64,000 nucleotides of DNA, taken from positions 3,655,372 through 3,719,371 of the forward strand of contig NZ_KI632511.1 of NCBI RefSeq assembly GCF_000504285.1, in the 5' to 3' direction. The notes under the pieces were generated by a model. That model ran no database searches. It saw only the letters and a list, made by a program, of their open reading frames with translations, and was not told where the DNA came from. Shown one piece after another: positions 26,176 through 34,866 of this stretch. The position numbers and the translations under genes were made by a program. Numbering within the stretch: the stretch's first letter is position 1; each line of letters starts with the position of its first letter. Source of the stretch: Actinospica robiniae DSM 44927. GTDB taxonomy: Bacteria > Actinomycetota > Actinomycetes > Streptomycetales > Catenulisporaceae.

Positions 26176-27696
26176 ATGACGGAGATCCTGACGGCCCAGA
26201 CCCCTGACGACACTGACGATTTGATCCCCGCGGCGGCGAGAGCGACTGCTACGGCGTCGGCCGCAGCCGCGGCGAGACGCACGTCCACGGCTCCGGCCCG
26301 AGCCTCCGGGATGGACCGGCGGGCAAAGCTGGTGCTGCTCGTGCTGTGCGCGGCGAACTTCCTGGTCGGCATCGACTTCTCCATCCTCAACATCGCGCTG
26401 CCGGCGATCGGGCAGGACCTGCACCTCGGCGAGTCGAACCTGCAGTGGGTGGCCACCGCGTTCGCCCTGCCTTCGGGCGGACTCCTGCTCCTGTTCGGGC
26501 GCATCGGGGATCTGATCGGGCGGCGCCGGGTGTTTCTCGCGGGCATCGCGCTGTTCACGGCGGCCTCGCTGCTCGCGGCTTTCGCCTGGAACCCGGCGGC
26601 GCTGCTGACGGCCCGAGCCTTGCAGGGGCTCGGTGCGGCGGGCGTCGTGCCGACCGGCATGGCGTTGCTGACCACCTCCTTCTCGGAGGGGCGGGCGCGG
26701 GACAAGGCACTGGGGATCGCCGGCGCGCTCATGGCGACGGGGTTCACGGTGGGGACGCTGATCGGCGGCGTGGTCACCGACTTGGCCGGGTGGCGGTACA
26801 CGATGGTGCTGCCGATCGTCCTCGGCGCCCTGGTCCTGGCCGGCACGCCGTTCCTGATCACCGAGAGCCGCAACCACCGAGCCGAGCGGCTGGACCTGCC
26901 GGGCGCGGTGACGGTCACCGGCGGCCTGCTCGCCCTGATCTACGCGCTGAGCACGGCCGCGCAGGTCGGCTGGTCGAAGGCGAGTGTGCTCGGGACGCTG
27001 GTGACCGGCGTGGTGCTGCTCGGCGCGTTCCTGTTCGTGGAGGCCCGGTCCACCCATCCGCTGGTCTCGCTCAGGGTTCTGCGTCGGCGCACGGTGGCAC
27101 TGGGCAATCTCGGCGGCCTGCTCACCTTCAGCGCGGCCAGCGCCCTGGTGTTCATCGGGGAGCTGTTCCTGCAGCAGGTCAACGGGCTGAGCCCGATCCA
27201 GACCGGGCTGGTGTTCGGCTGGCTCGGCGTGGTGGCGGCGGTGTCCGGGAACCTGGCGCCGCGGGCGATCGGCCGGGTCGGCTCCCGGACCGTGCTCGTG
27301 GCCGGGCTGCTGGCGCAGGGAGTCGGCACGGCCGTGATCGCGACGATGACGCACGGTGGCAGCGTCCTGGTACTGCTGGCGGCCGGCACCGTGTGGGTCT
27401 ACGGGCACCTGCAGGCGGTGGTGGGCTACAGCGTGACGGCCACTTCCGGGCTCGCGGACGAAGAGCAGGGTCTGGCCACCGGGCTGGCCACGACCACCCA
27501 GCAGGTGGCGCTGACGGTCGGGATTCCGATCATGAGCGCGCTCGCTTCCAGTCGTACCAACGCGCTGCTGCACACAGGGTACGGACGGGTCGACGCGCTG
27601 GTCGGCGGGTTCCACCTGGCGCTGGCGGTGGACGCGGCGCTCGTGGTGGCCGGTGTGGCGCTGCTGGCCGCGGGGCTGCTGCGGCGGGCGCGATAG
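26176..27696 (+). CDS. DHA2-family drug:proton antiporter
   Basis: 506 residues with about 14 membrane helices, the hallmark of the EmrB/QacA family. The N-terminus is a 45-residue Ala/Thr-rich tail. Motif A reads GRIGDLIGRRRVFLAG, and the DFSILNIALP segment corresponds to motif D1 (DxTIVNVALP). The C-terminal half has GLATTTQQVALTVG, typical for the family. It exports hydrophobic cations or antibiotics at the cost of the proton gradient. Divergent control by the XRE-type regulator at 25156 is likely. A strong terminator follows. Confidence 0.92.
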   Translation: MTEILTAQTPDDTDDLIPAAARATATASAAAAARRTSTAPARASGMDRRAKLVLLVLCAANFLVGIDFSILNIALPAIGQDLHLGESNLQWVATAFALPSGGLLLLFGRIGDLIGRRRVFLAGIALFTAASLLAAFAWNPAALLTARALQGLGAAGVVPTGMALLTTSFSEGRARDKALGIAGALMATGFTVGTLIGGVVTDLAGWRYTMVLPIVLGALVLAGTPFLITESRNHRAERLDLPGAVTVTGGLLALIYALSTAAQVGWSKASVLGTLVTGVVLLGAFLFVEARSTHPLVSLRVLRRRTVALGNLGGLLTFSAASALVFIGELFLQQVNGLSPIQTGLVFGWLGVVAAVSGNLAPRAIGRVGSRTVLVAGLLAQGVGTAVIATMTHGGSVLVLLAAGTVWVYGHLQAVVGYSVTATSGLADEEQGLATGLATTTQQVALTVGIPIMSALASSRTNALLHTGYGRVDALVGGFHLALAVDAALVVAGVALLAAGLLRRAR

Positions 27697-27704
27697 AGCA
27701 CACG

Positions 27705-27742
27705 ACTGCGGCCCCGTTCGGATTACCGGACGGGGCCGCAGT
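27705..27742 (+). terminator. Terminator of the DHA2 gene
   Basis: ACTGCGGCCCCGT pairs with ACGGGGCCGCAGT, with a short loop (17 bp of stem including CGG/CCG). It lies 8 bp after the stop. Confidence 0.85.
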
Positions 27743-27747
27743 CACCG

Positions 27748-28806
27748 GTGGGCGTCCTGACGTCCTCGCTCGTCGAGGGCCAGACCTACGCTTGGCAAGC
27801 ACGCACCGTCGCCGGCAGCGACACCTCGGCGTGGACGCAGCCCTGCTACTTCGTGCTCGACACCACCGCGCCGTCGGCGGCGCCGACCATCACCTCGGCC
27901 AACTACCCGACCGGCGGATGGGACCAGGGCGGCGCGCCCATCCAGTTCACGCTCGGCGCCGACGGCGTCGACGACGTGGCAGGCTACGCCTTCTCCTGGC
28001 AGCAGATCATCCCGGTGCCCGATCTCGGCGGCACCGCCGGCTACGGCATCTTCACTCCGCGCAATCCGTGGGCCGACACCGCACACATGGTGCAGGCCTC
28101 CACCATCGGCGGCACCGCCACCCTCGATCTGCTCCCACCGGCCGGCTCCTACGGTCCGGTGACGCTGTGGGTGCAGAGCCTCGACCGCTCGCTCAACGTC
28201 TCGAGCGAGACCTCTTACCAGGTCCTCATCTCCTCGACCGCGCCCACGATCACCCCGCCCGCCACCGCGCCGGTGTTCGGCAAGAAGGCCTCGTTCACCT
28301 TCACGCCGAACGCCATCGCCGAGGCGGTCAGCCCGATCGTCAGCTACACGGTGACCATCGGCGGCGAAGCCGCGCACACGTATACGGCGGACGCCGACGG
28401 CTCGGCCACGGTCGCGCTCAAGCTCGACCAGCCCGCCAACGACGACGTGACCGTCTCGAGCACCAGCGCCAACGGCTGGGTGAGCGACGGCGCGTTCCAG
28501 AGCTACTACTTCGACACCACTCCGACGATCACCTCGGACGTGTACCCCGAGAACGACTTCGGCGGCGGCGCGGGCGTGACCGGCACGTTCACCTTCGCAC
28601 CCAAGGTGCCCGGCGTCGTGAGCTACACCTACTCCTTCGACTGGGGCAACACCGAGACCACGGTGCCCGCGGACGCGAACGGGGACGCCCAGATCACCTG
28701 GACCCCGACCGACGGTGACGGCGCGTTCTACGACCTGAACGTCTACGCCACCACCAAGGACGGGACGAACCTCACCGCGTACGACTACTACATCACGGTG
28801 AACTGA
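27748..28806 (+). pseudogene. 5'-truncated Ig/fibronectin-repeat protein
   Basis: The frame encodes 352 residues of good beta-rich sequence (GQTYAWQARTVAGSDTSAWTQPCYFVLDTTAPSAAP, which is the typical joint between a fibronectin-like and an Ig-like repeat). It begins in the middle of a repeat, 6 bp after the terminator of the pump gene, with no signal peptide and no ribosome site. Three or more Ig-like repeats follow, ending at a stop and a second hairpin. It therefore looks like the 3' end of a larger secreted repeat protein whose 5' part was replaced by the pump gene in a past rearrangement. If it is expressed it could only be cytosolic. Confidence 0.7.
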
Positions 28807-28830
28807 CGCCCGCTCGGCTTCCGGACCGCG

Positions 28831-28866
28831 ACGGCCGGTGGCGTGATCCACGCCACCGGCCGCCGT
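28831..28866 (+). terminator. Terminator after the Ig-like remnant
   Basis: ACGGCCGGTGGCGTG pairs with the complementary stretch to about 28866 with a three-base loop, followed by a short T-run (gtttgttc). Confidence 0.8.
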
Positions 28867-28942
28867 TTGTTCGCCCTTGCCGATCCTGCCCCTACGAGGC
28901 GAGTGTCATTTTGATCGGCCGGTTCGCCGACATCGAACGCTG

Positions 28943-30532
28943 CTACGCCGTGCGCTCGAGCAGCAGGATGCCGTCGTCTTCAGCGACCACACGGAAGCCG
29001 TCCTGCTGTTGAGCCATCACAAGCCACTGATTGAGCTGCGCGGCAGTGCCCGGGAAAGGAGGGCCCTGCGTGTCCGCGATGATCCAGGAGTTCCGGCGGA
29101 GGAGATTCAGCTGTGTGCCGAGCAGGGTGACCGTGTCGCGGTCGGTCAGCTGGGGCGCGAGGCGGTTGGTGGTCGCCACGGTGGCGCCATCGGGGATCAT
29201 GTCCAGTAGTTGATGGGCAGCGGCGACGTGGGACGAGTTGGACCAGTTGCTCGGGCACAGCACGCCGAAGGTCGGCCGCGACGGCAGGAGAAACGCCGTC
29301 ACCGCAAGCGCGACGGCGAGCGCGATCCGGCTGCGTATCAGGCTCTTTCGTCCGCCGGATCGGCGCCACCGGATCAGACCGTCGATGAAGGCCGCCGCGG
29401 CGATCGGCATCAGGACCGCGCTGTACTGGTAACCGGTGCCCCAGTAGGACGGGTTGTCGGTGGCGAAGCGCCAGGCCAGCGTCGGAACGACGAGCCAGAT
29501 CAGGGGCGAGCGCAGAGCGACGAACGCGGTCGGCGCCAGCAGCATGACCAGAGTGTCGATCTTGACCGGGTTCGGCAGGCCGGCCACGGCATGGACCAGC
29601 GCGTGGACGTCGGCGTGCAGGCCGCCGACGCCCCAGGCGGAAGACGCGGACGACGCACCGGGTATCACGTTGTTCATATAGGTGTATCCGTGGTGATTCA
29701 CCATCGGAATGAGCACCGTTATCTCCAGCAGACTGCCGGCCAGCCCGGCGACCGCAGTGGCGAGCCCGAGCACGCGACGGCCGCGCGTCGCGATCAGGAT
29801 GCCGACCACGGCCGTGGTCAAGCCCATGTCCTCCTTCACCAGAAGCAGCGGCAGCGCCCAGACCGCCGCGGCCGTCAGGCGACGTTCGCCGAGCGCCGTC
29901 GCGCTGAACGCTAGGAACAGCACGCCGAAGGCCACTTCGTGGAAGTCGAAACCGGCCGCCGAGGCGATGCCCCAGGAAGCGCCGTAGCAGGCCCCGATGA
30001 TGACCGCGGGCCAGGTTCCGAGCGCTCTCATGGCCCATCGGGTCAGCGGCACCACCGCGAGCGCGAAGAGTGCGGCCTGCGCGACCAGGAGCATGTCGGC
30101 GCTCGGCCAGATTCGGTAGAAGGGCGCGAGCAACGCGGTGATCGGTGAGAAATGGTCTCCGAGCAGGTTGACGCCGAAGCCCTTCAACGGTGTGACCGGT
30201 GCCTGGCCGTGCGCATAGGCGCGCACGGCCTGGTCGAATATCCCGAGGTCGAAGCCGGAGGTCAGCATGCGGGCCTGGTCCCTCAGCCCCAATGCCGCGT
30301 AGTCCGCGAAGCAGATGGCTGCGAGCAGCCAGGGCAGCACGGCAGGCCGATTCACCGAGCGCCCGGCACGGCGTATGAAATCCCACTTAGGAGATCGCAC
30401 AGCCGGGCGCACCACGGCGGGCACGACCGATTCCGCGGTCGTCGATGAGGTCCTCGGTGCTGTCGTCGATACTGTCGTCGGTCCGGTCGTCGATGTCGTC
30501 GTCGGTAGTGAGTCACTCATCGGTGCCCTCAT
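28943..30532 (-). CDS. DUF2079 membrane protein
   Basis: 529 residues from an ATG at 30532 (AAGGGA upstream; ATG at 30520 is an alternative). After a Thr/Ser-rich N-terminal tail come about ten membrane helices. The first loop reads MLTSGFDLGIFDQAVRAYAHG and GDHFSPITALLAPFY, the DUF2079 signature (sFDLGIFDQ, GDHxSP), with a large outer C-terminal part. These proteins resemble GT-C-type glycosyltransferases of the cell envelope, but their substrate is not known. The gene lies 40 bp downstream of the FtsX-like permease gene and could be the end of that operon. Confidence 0.85.
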   Translation of the reverse strand: MRAPMSDSLPTTTSTTGPTTVSTTAPRTSSTTAESVVPAVVRPAVRSPKWDFIRRAGRSVNRPAVLPWLLAAICFADYAALGLRDQARMLTSGFDLGIFDQAVRAYAHGQAPVTPLKGFGVNLLGDHFSPITALLAPFYRIWPSADMLLVAQAALFALAVVPLTRWAMRALGTWPAVIIGACYGASWGIASAAGFDFHEVAFGVLFLAFSATALGERRLTAAAVWALPLLLVKEDMGLTTAVVGILIATRGRRVLGLATAVAGLAGSLLEITVLIPMVNHHGYTYMNNVIPGASSASSAWGVGGLHADVHALVHAVAGLPNPVKIDTLVMLLAPTAFVALRSPLIWLVVPTLAWRFATDNPSYWGTGYQYSAVLMPIAAAAFIDGLIRWRRSGGRKSLIRSRIALAVALAVTAFLLPSRPTFGVLCPSNWSNSSHVAAAHQLLDMIPDGATVATTNRLAPQLTDRDTVTLLGTQLNLLRRNSWIIADTQGPPFPGTAAQLNQWLVMAQQQDGFRVVAEDDGILLLERTA

Positions 30533-30572
30533 CGGCTCGTCCCTTCGGAGTTTTTCGACCGGCTCGTGGCCC

Positions 30573-33344
30573 TCAGCTCGTTCGGCCGCTCGCTGCGCCT
30601 GTGGACCGGCTCAGCAGCATCGCGCCGAGGGCGGTCAGCAGCGGTGTGGCCACGGCCATCGCGCCGAGGTTGAGCCAGGGGACGATGAAGCGGACGGGGT
30701 TGGCGGCGGAGACGCCGATGGTGTCGACGTTCAGCAGGCCCTTCGCGATCAGGAACCCGATCGGCACGCCGATCAAGACGCCCAGGCCGGTGATCACGAG
30801 CGCGGTCGACCCGGCCAGCCAGCGGCGCGTCCAGGGCGAGCTGCCGACGGAACTGAGGGTCTCGTGGTCCGCCCGCCCGTCGGCGAGCGCGAGGCCGGTG
30901 GCGATCCCGGCCGCGGCCAGGGCGAGCAGCAGCGCGACGGCGAGGACCACCAGGTTGATCACGTTCGACGTGTCCGGCAACCCCTGGTCCACGTCCGCGC
31001 CGGTCGAGATCCCGAACCGGGCGGCCACCTGCGATGCCGCGATCTGCTGGTCGGCGGTGACCGGCCCGGGCATATCCACGTTGAGCACCGTCCGCTGGGC
31101 CCGGCCGACCAGTCCGAGTTGCTCCGCCGCCGCCGGGGAGATCACGGCCCCCGGGCTGGGGATGCCCCGCGCGCTGACCACGAGCGCGGGCAGGGAGTAC
31201 TGATGCACCGTCTGGATATCGGTGCCGGCTTTGCCGGGCACGTCGGTCACCGTGACGAGCGAGACGTGCCCGTCGCGCACGGCGCCGGCGAAGTCTGACG
31301 CGGAGTCGAACAGGACGATGCCGCCCTGGTCGAGCATCGCGTCCGCCGCGTCGTTCTTGACGCCGGTGACGTCGGTGAGCACCTGCGCGCCGCCGACCAA
31401 CTCGCCGTTCGCCGCGAACGGCTCGATGTACTGACCGCACTCGAAGTCTTCGACCGACGACTTCGGGACCGTGCTGACGGAATCCTTGGCGCACGAGGCA
31501 GACGTGCCGGGCGTGAGCACCGACAGGACCCACTGGTCCGGCGCATTGATGCTCTGCTGGTATCCGGAGATCGATTCGGTGACGAAGCTGCCGGTGACCG
31601 GCATGATCGAGCGCAGGGCCTGCTCGACCTGGGTTGCCTGCGCCGAGCCGGTGACCTGCATCGCGATCTGATTCGTGAGCAGGAACGGCTGATAGGCCTG
31701 GCGCTGCTGGGTGATCGAGCTCTGCAGATACCCGCCGGCGGCCACGGCTCCGGCCACGGCGGCGAAGATGGCCGCCACCGCGGGCGTGGTGCGCCCGAGG
31801 TTTCGGGCGCAGTCGCGCAGCGCGAGGCGCGGGCCGAGCGGGAGGACGCCGCCGAGTTTCGCGACCAGGCTGACGATGGCGGGCGTGCACAGGATGCCGC
31901 CGACCTCGATCAGCGCGGTGCCGCCGACGATGCCGAGCTGCGTGAGCGCTCCCGTGCCGTGCGATGCGGAGAACTCCACGAAGGCGCCGACCACGATCAT
32001 CAGCACCCCGCGCACCACGGCCCCGACCCGTCGCTTGTGCGCGAGGGCGGCCCGCCGTCCGCTGAGCGTCGCCATGATCTCCCGGCGGGAGACCGAACGG
32101 GCCGGCTGTAGCGCCGAGCACAGGCCGAGCAGCACGGCGAGCAGCGCCACACCGAGCACTTGCAGGATGCTCACGTGCACCGCACCGGGGAGCTTGCCGG
32201 TCAGCCGGGCGAAGAAGGGCAGGACGGCGCACGCGGTGCCCAGGCCGACCGCGGTGCCGAGCACTCCGGCGACCAAGCCGAGCATGACGCCGTCGGCCAG
32301 CACGATCCGCCGCACCTGCTTGTCGTCCGCGCCGGCCGCGCCGATGATCGCGTACTCCCGCTCGCGGCGCCGCGCCGAGACCGCGAACGCCGGGCCGGCC
32401 AGCAGCACGACCTCGAGCAGCGCGATACCGATCACGATCGCGGAGACGGCTGCCGCGGCCGCGGCCGAGCTCGAAACAGGGCCCGGCGGCTCCAGCTGTG
32501 CGGCCGCGTAGTACGGATCCTGCGACTGCGCGGGCGGATCTGCGAGGACCTCGCGCGAGACGACCGGGAACCCGCGGCCGTCAAGCGCCTCGACCTGGCT
32601 CCAGCTCACTCCGCCCGGGTTCTCGATGTACCAGCCCTCCGGGAAGTCTCCGTTCGCCGCGGGAGCGCCGGTGAGGCCGAAGATCGCCGCCGCATTCGTG
32701 TCGTCGGGCTGCTGCATGATGCCGACGACCGTGAACGATGAACTTTTGCCGTTCGCCGCGGACTGGATCGCGAGCGTGACGGTCGATCCCGCCGAGGCGC
32801 CGAGGGCCTTGGCAGCGGCGGGGCTGACGTCCACCTCGTCGGCCGATGCCGGCCGGCGACCGGAGAGCAGGTCGTACGCGCCGCTCAACCTCGGGTCGCC
32901 GACGTCGGTGCGCCAGTACTGCGCGTTCGCATAGCCGTCGGGCCCGTGGAAGAACGCGCCGAAGGACTCCGTTACCGGCAGCACGCTCGCCTGCGGCAGC
33001 GCGTTCTGGATCTGCGTGGCGTACGGGGTCACGCCGGGCTGAACCGGCGCAGCCGCACCGGTCGGCGGAGCGGGCACGATGTGCGGTTTCGCATCCAGCG
33101 ACTGGTAGATCGGATTGCTCTGCGGCATCTCGATGTACGCATCGGTCCCCCCGACGGTCCGGTCGAGCACCTCCGCGCTCGTGAGCTTCATGCCGGTGGT
33201 CAGCAGCGTGTCGACGGCTACGGCGGCGAAGACGGGAAGCCCGAGCATCACCACGATCAGTGTGTTGCGGGCCCGGTGCCGCGTTATCTCGCGGCGCGAG
33301 ATGCGCAGCGCGGCGCGCCAGGAGGAGAACCAGGAGCCGTTCAC
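30573..33344 (-). CDS. FtsX-like ABC transporter permease
   Basis: 923 residues. The GTG start overlaps the ATPase stop (GTGA). One membrane helix at the N-terminus (TLIVVMLGLPVFAAVAV) is followed by a large outer domain, then a first FtsX block of helices (SAIVIGIALLEVVLLAGPAFAV, RRREREYAIIGAAGADDKQVRRIV), a second outer domain with a Cys pair (SASCAKDSV, DFECGQY) and a C-terminal FtsX block (VINLVVLAVALLLALAAAGIATG). This double MacB/FtsX arrangement is typical of actinomycete ABC permeases that export lipids or peptides or relay envelope stress. It works with the ATPase at 33341. Confidence 0.92.
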   Translation of the reverse strand: MNGSWFSSWRAALRISRREITRHRARNTLIVVMLGLPVFAAVAVDTLLTTGMKLTSAEVLDRTVGGTDAYIEMPQSNPIYQSLDAKPHIVPAPPTGAAAPVQPGVTPYATQIQNALPQASVLPVTESFGAFFHGPDGYANAQYWRTDVGDPRLSGAYDLLSGRRPASADEVDVSPAAAKALGASAGSTVTLAIQSAANGKSSSFTVVGIMQQPDDTNAAAIFGLTGAPAANGDFPEGWYIENPGGVSWSQVEALDGRGFPVVSREVLADPPAQSQDPYYAAAQLEPPGPVSSSAAAAAAVSAIVIGIALLEVVLLAGPAFAVSARRREREYAIIGAAGADDKQVRRIVLADGVMLGLVAGVLGTAVGLGTACAVLPFFARLTGKLPGAVHVSILQVLGVALLAVLLGLCSALQPARSVSRREIMATLSGRRAALAHKRRVGAVVRGVLMIVVGAFVEFSASHGTGALTQLGIVGGTALIEVGGILCTPAIVSLVAKLGGVLPLGPRLALRDCARNLGRTTPAVAAIFAAVAGAVAAGGYLQSSITQQRQAYQPFLLTNQIAMQVTGSAQATQVEQALRSIMPVTGSFVTESISGYQQSINAPDQWVLSVLTPGTSASCAKDSVSTVPKSSVEDFECGQYIEPFAANGELVGGAQVLTDVTGVKNDAADAMLDQGGIVLFDSASDFAGAVRDGHVSLVTVTDVPGKAGTDIQTVHQYSLPALVVSARGIPSPGAVISPAAAEQLGLVGRAQRTVLNVDMPGPVTADQQIAASQVAARFGISTGADVDQGLPDTSNVINLVVLAVALLLALAAAGIATGLALADGRADHETLSSVGSSPWTRRWLAGSTALVITGLGVLIGVPIGFLIAKGLLNVDTIGVSAANPVRFIVPWLNLGAMAVATPLLTALGAMLLSRSTGAASGRTS

Positions 33345-34090
33345 GAAGCGACCTGCTCCCCGAGAGCGCTGCCGGCCACCCCGGCGCCCGCGGATTCGCC
33401 GACGCTGTCCACGATCCTCCCGTCGCGCAGATAAATCGTGCGGTCGGCGTACGCGGCGTAACGCGGCTCGTGCGTCACCAGGATCCCCGCCGCCCCGGCG
33501 TCGCACCTCGCCCTCAGGACGCTGAGCACGGCTTCCGAGGTCTGCGAGTCGAGGGCGCCGGTCGGCTCGTCGGCGAGCACGAGCCGCCGCTCGCCGATCA
33601 GTGCCCTGGCTATCGCGGTGCGCTGGCGCTGGCCGCCGGACATCTCCTCCGGGAAGCGGCTGCCGAGTCCGTCGAGGCCGACCTCGGCGAGCGAGGCCTC
33701 GGCCAGCCTGCGTGCTCTGCCCGTGCGCATGCCGTCGAGCTCGAGCGGGAGTGCGACGTTCTCGGCCGCGGTGAGCGCGGGGATCAGGTTGTAGTCCTGA
33801 AAGACGTAGCCGAGGCTGGTGCGCCGCAGCCGGGCGAGCGCGCGGCGCGAGAGCTCGGAGAGGTGAACGCCCTCGATGACGACGTTGCCCGAGGTCGGCT
33901 TGTCGAGCCCGCCGGAGAGTGCGAGCAGCGTGCTCTTACCGGAGCCGGAGGGGCCCATCACCGCGACGAGTTCGCCGGCCGCGACATCGAGACTGACCCC
34001 GATCAGCGCCCGCACTTCCGCCTCGCCCGAGCCGTAGGCGCGGGTCAGGTCCCTGAGTGAGACCACCGGGCCTATCCATTTTTCCGGCAT
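33341..34090 (-). CDS. ABC transporter ATPase (LolD/MacB type)
   Basis: 249 residues. Walker A is GPSGSGKST, the Q-loop is YVFQDYNLIP, the signature is MSGGQRQR, Walker B is RLVLADEPTGALDS, and the H-loop is VTHEPRYA. This is the MacB/LolD type that pairs with FtsX-like permeases. The ATG at 34090 lies within the 3' end of the PadR gene (19-bp overlap), and its stop overlaps the permease start, so the three form one transcript. Confidence 0.94.
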   Translation of the reverse strand: MPEKWIGPVVSLRDLTRAYGSGEAEVRALIGVSLDVAAGELVAVMGPSGSGKSTLLALSGGLDKPTSGNVVIEGVHLSELSRRALARLRRTSLGYVFQDYNLIPALTAAENVALPLELDGMRTGRARRLAEASLAEVGLDGLGSRFPEEMSGGQRQRTAIARALIGERRLVLADEPTGALDSQTSEAVLSVLRARCDAGAAGILVTHEPRYAAYADRTIYLRDGRIVDSVGESAGAGVAGSALGEQVAS

Positions 34091-34605
34091 ACCTGTCCTT
34101 CCACATGGTCCAGCCAGCGGATCTCCGCCTCGGCTTGAAAGATCTGCACCTCGAGCACCAGCGACCAGGCCGGCTGCGGGACCCCGGCGCGCAGTTTGCG
34201 CCGGGTCAGCTCCCGCAGCTCGGCCTGGACGTGCGCCCTCTGGCCCTGCACCACCGCCGCGACGTCGACGCCGGGTACGGTCACCGCGAGCGCGAGCTTG
34301 ATCGCGGGTTCGTTGCGGGGCCGGTCGTCCCGGGTGATCGGTCGGGCGAGCCAGCCTTCGAGCTCGCCCGTCCCCTCCTGCGTGATCTCGTAGACGACGT
34401 GGCCGTCGGCGTCCTCGGCGGTCTGCGCGTGCTCGGCGGTCCTGGCCACCAGGCCGTCGCGTTCGAGCCGGGCGAGGGTCGAGTAGATCTGGCCGATGTT
34501 GACCGGCCAGGTCGGGCCGGTGGCCTCCGCCAGCTCCGCGCGCAGCTGATAGCCGTATCCCGGCTGGTCACGCAGCAGCGCGAGAATGCCGTGCTTGATC
34601 GACAC
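34072..34605 (-). CDS. PadR-family regulator
   Basis: 177 residues from a GTG with GAGGGGGAGAGGG upstream. The winged HTH reads KHGILALLRDQPGYGYQLRAEL and GQIYSTLARLERDGLVA, typical of PadR, and the C-terminal half is helical (the dimerisation domain). PadR proteins repress their own operon and are released by ligands or envelope stress. It is the first gene of the PadR/ATPase/FtsX transcript. Confidence 0.93.
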   Translation of the reverse strand: MSIKHGILALLRDQPGYGYQLRAELAEATGPTWPVNIGQIYSTLARLERDGLVARTAEHAQTAEDADGHVVYEITQEGTGELEGWLARPITRDDRPRNEPAIKLALAVTVPGVDVAAVVQGQRAHVQAELRELTRRKLRAGVPQPAWSLVLEVQIFQAEAEIRWLDHVEGQVCRKNG

Positions 34606-34620
34606 GCCCTCTCCCCCTCT

Positions 34621-34652
34621 CGTGCATACGCAGTATGTATACCGGGTATGCA
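34621..34652 (-). promoter_or_regulatory. Probable PadR operator/promoter
   Basis: An AT-rich island in high-GC DNA with overlapping symmetric words (CATACgcaGTATG, then GTATACC and GGTATGC), 15-50 bp upstream of the PadR start. This is the shape and place of an autoregulatory PadR site. Confidence 0.6.
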
Positions 34653-34866
34653 ACGCCCGGCACAAGCGACCGGGGCTCTGCAGGCTCTACGGAAGGGGTA
34701 TGACGAGGTGGAGCGCAGCCGCCTCAGCGCGGCTTCGTACCCGGAACGCGCCCGTGACTCGGGGCTGGGCGCGGCCGGAACACCGTGCCGGTCAGGCCGT
34801 TGAATTCGTGCATAGATTCACTCTGAAGCCTTTACCGGCAGGCTGCGGTGCGAGGACCGTACGGCC

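Noticed and set aside
26041-27615. N-terminal extension of the XRE-type regulator on the minus strand
   Set aside because: The open frame runs through the whole pump gene on the other strand, but the regulator has a good ribosome site and a normal N-terminus at 26040.
30315-31298. Plus-strand open frame over the DUF2079/FtsX junction
   Set aside because: Antisense of two genes with clear membrane topology; its protein is Arg/Gly/Asp-rich noise.
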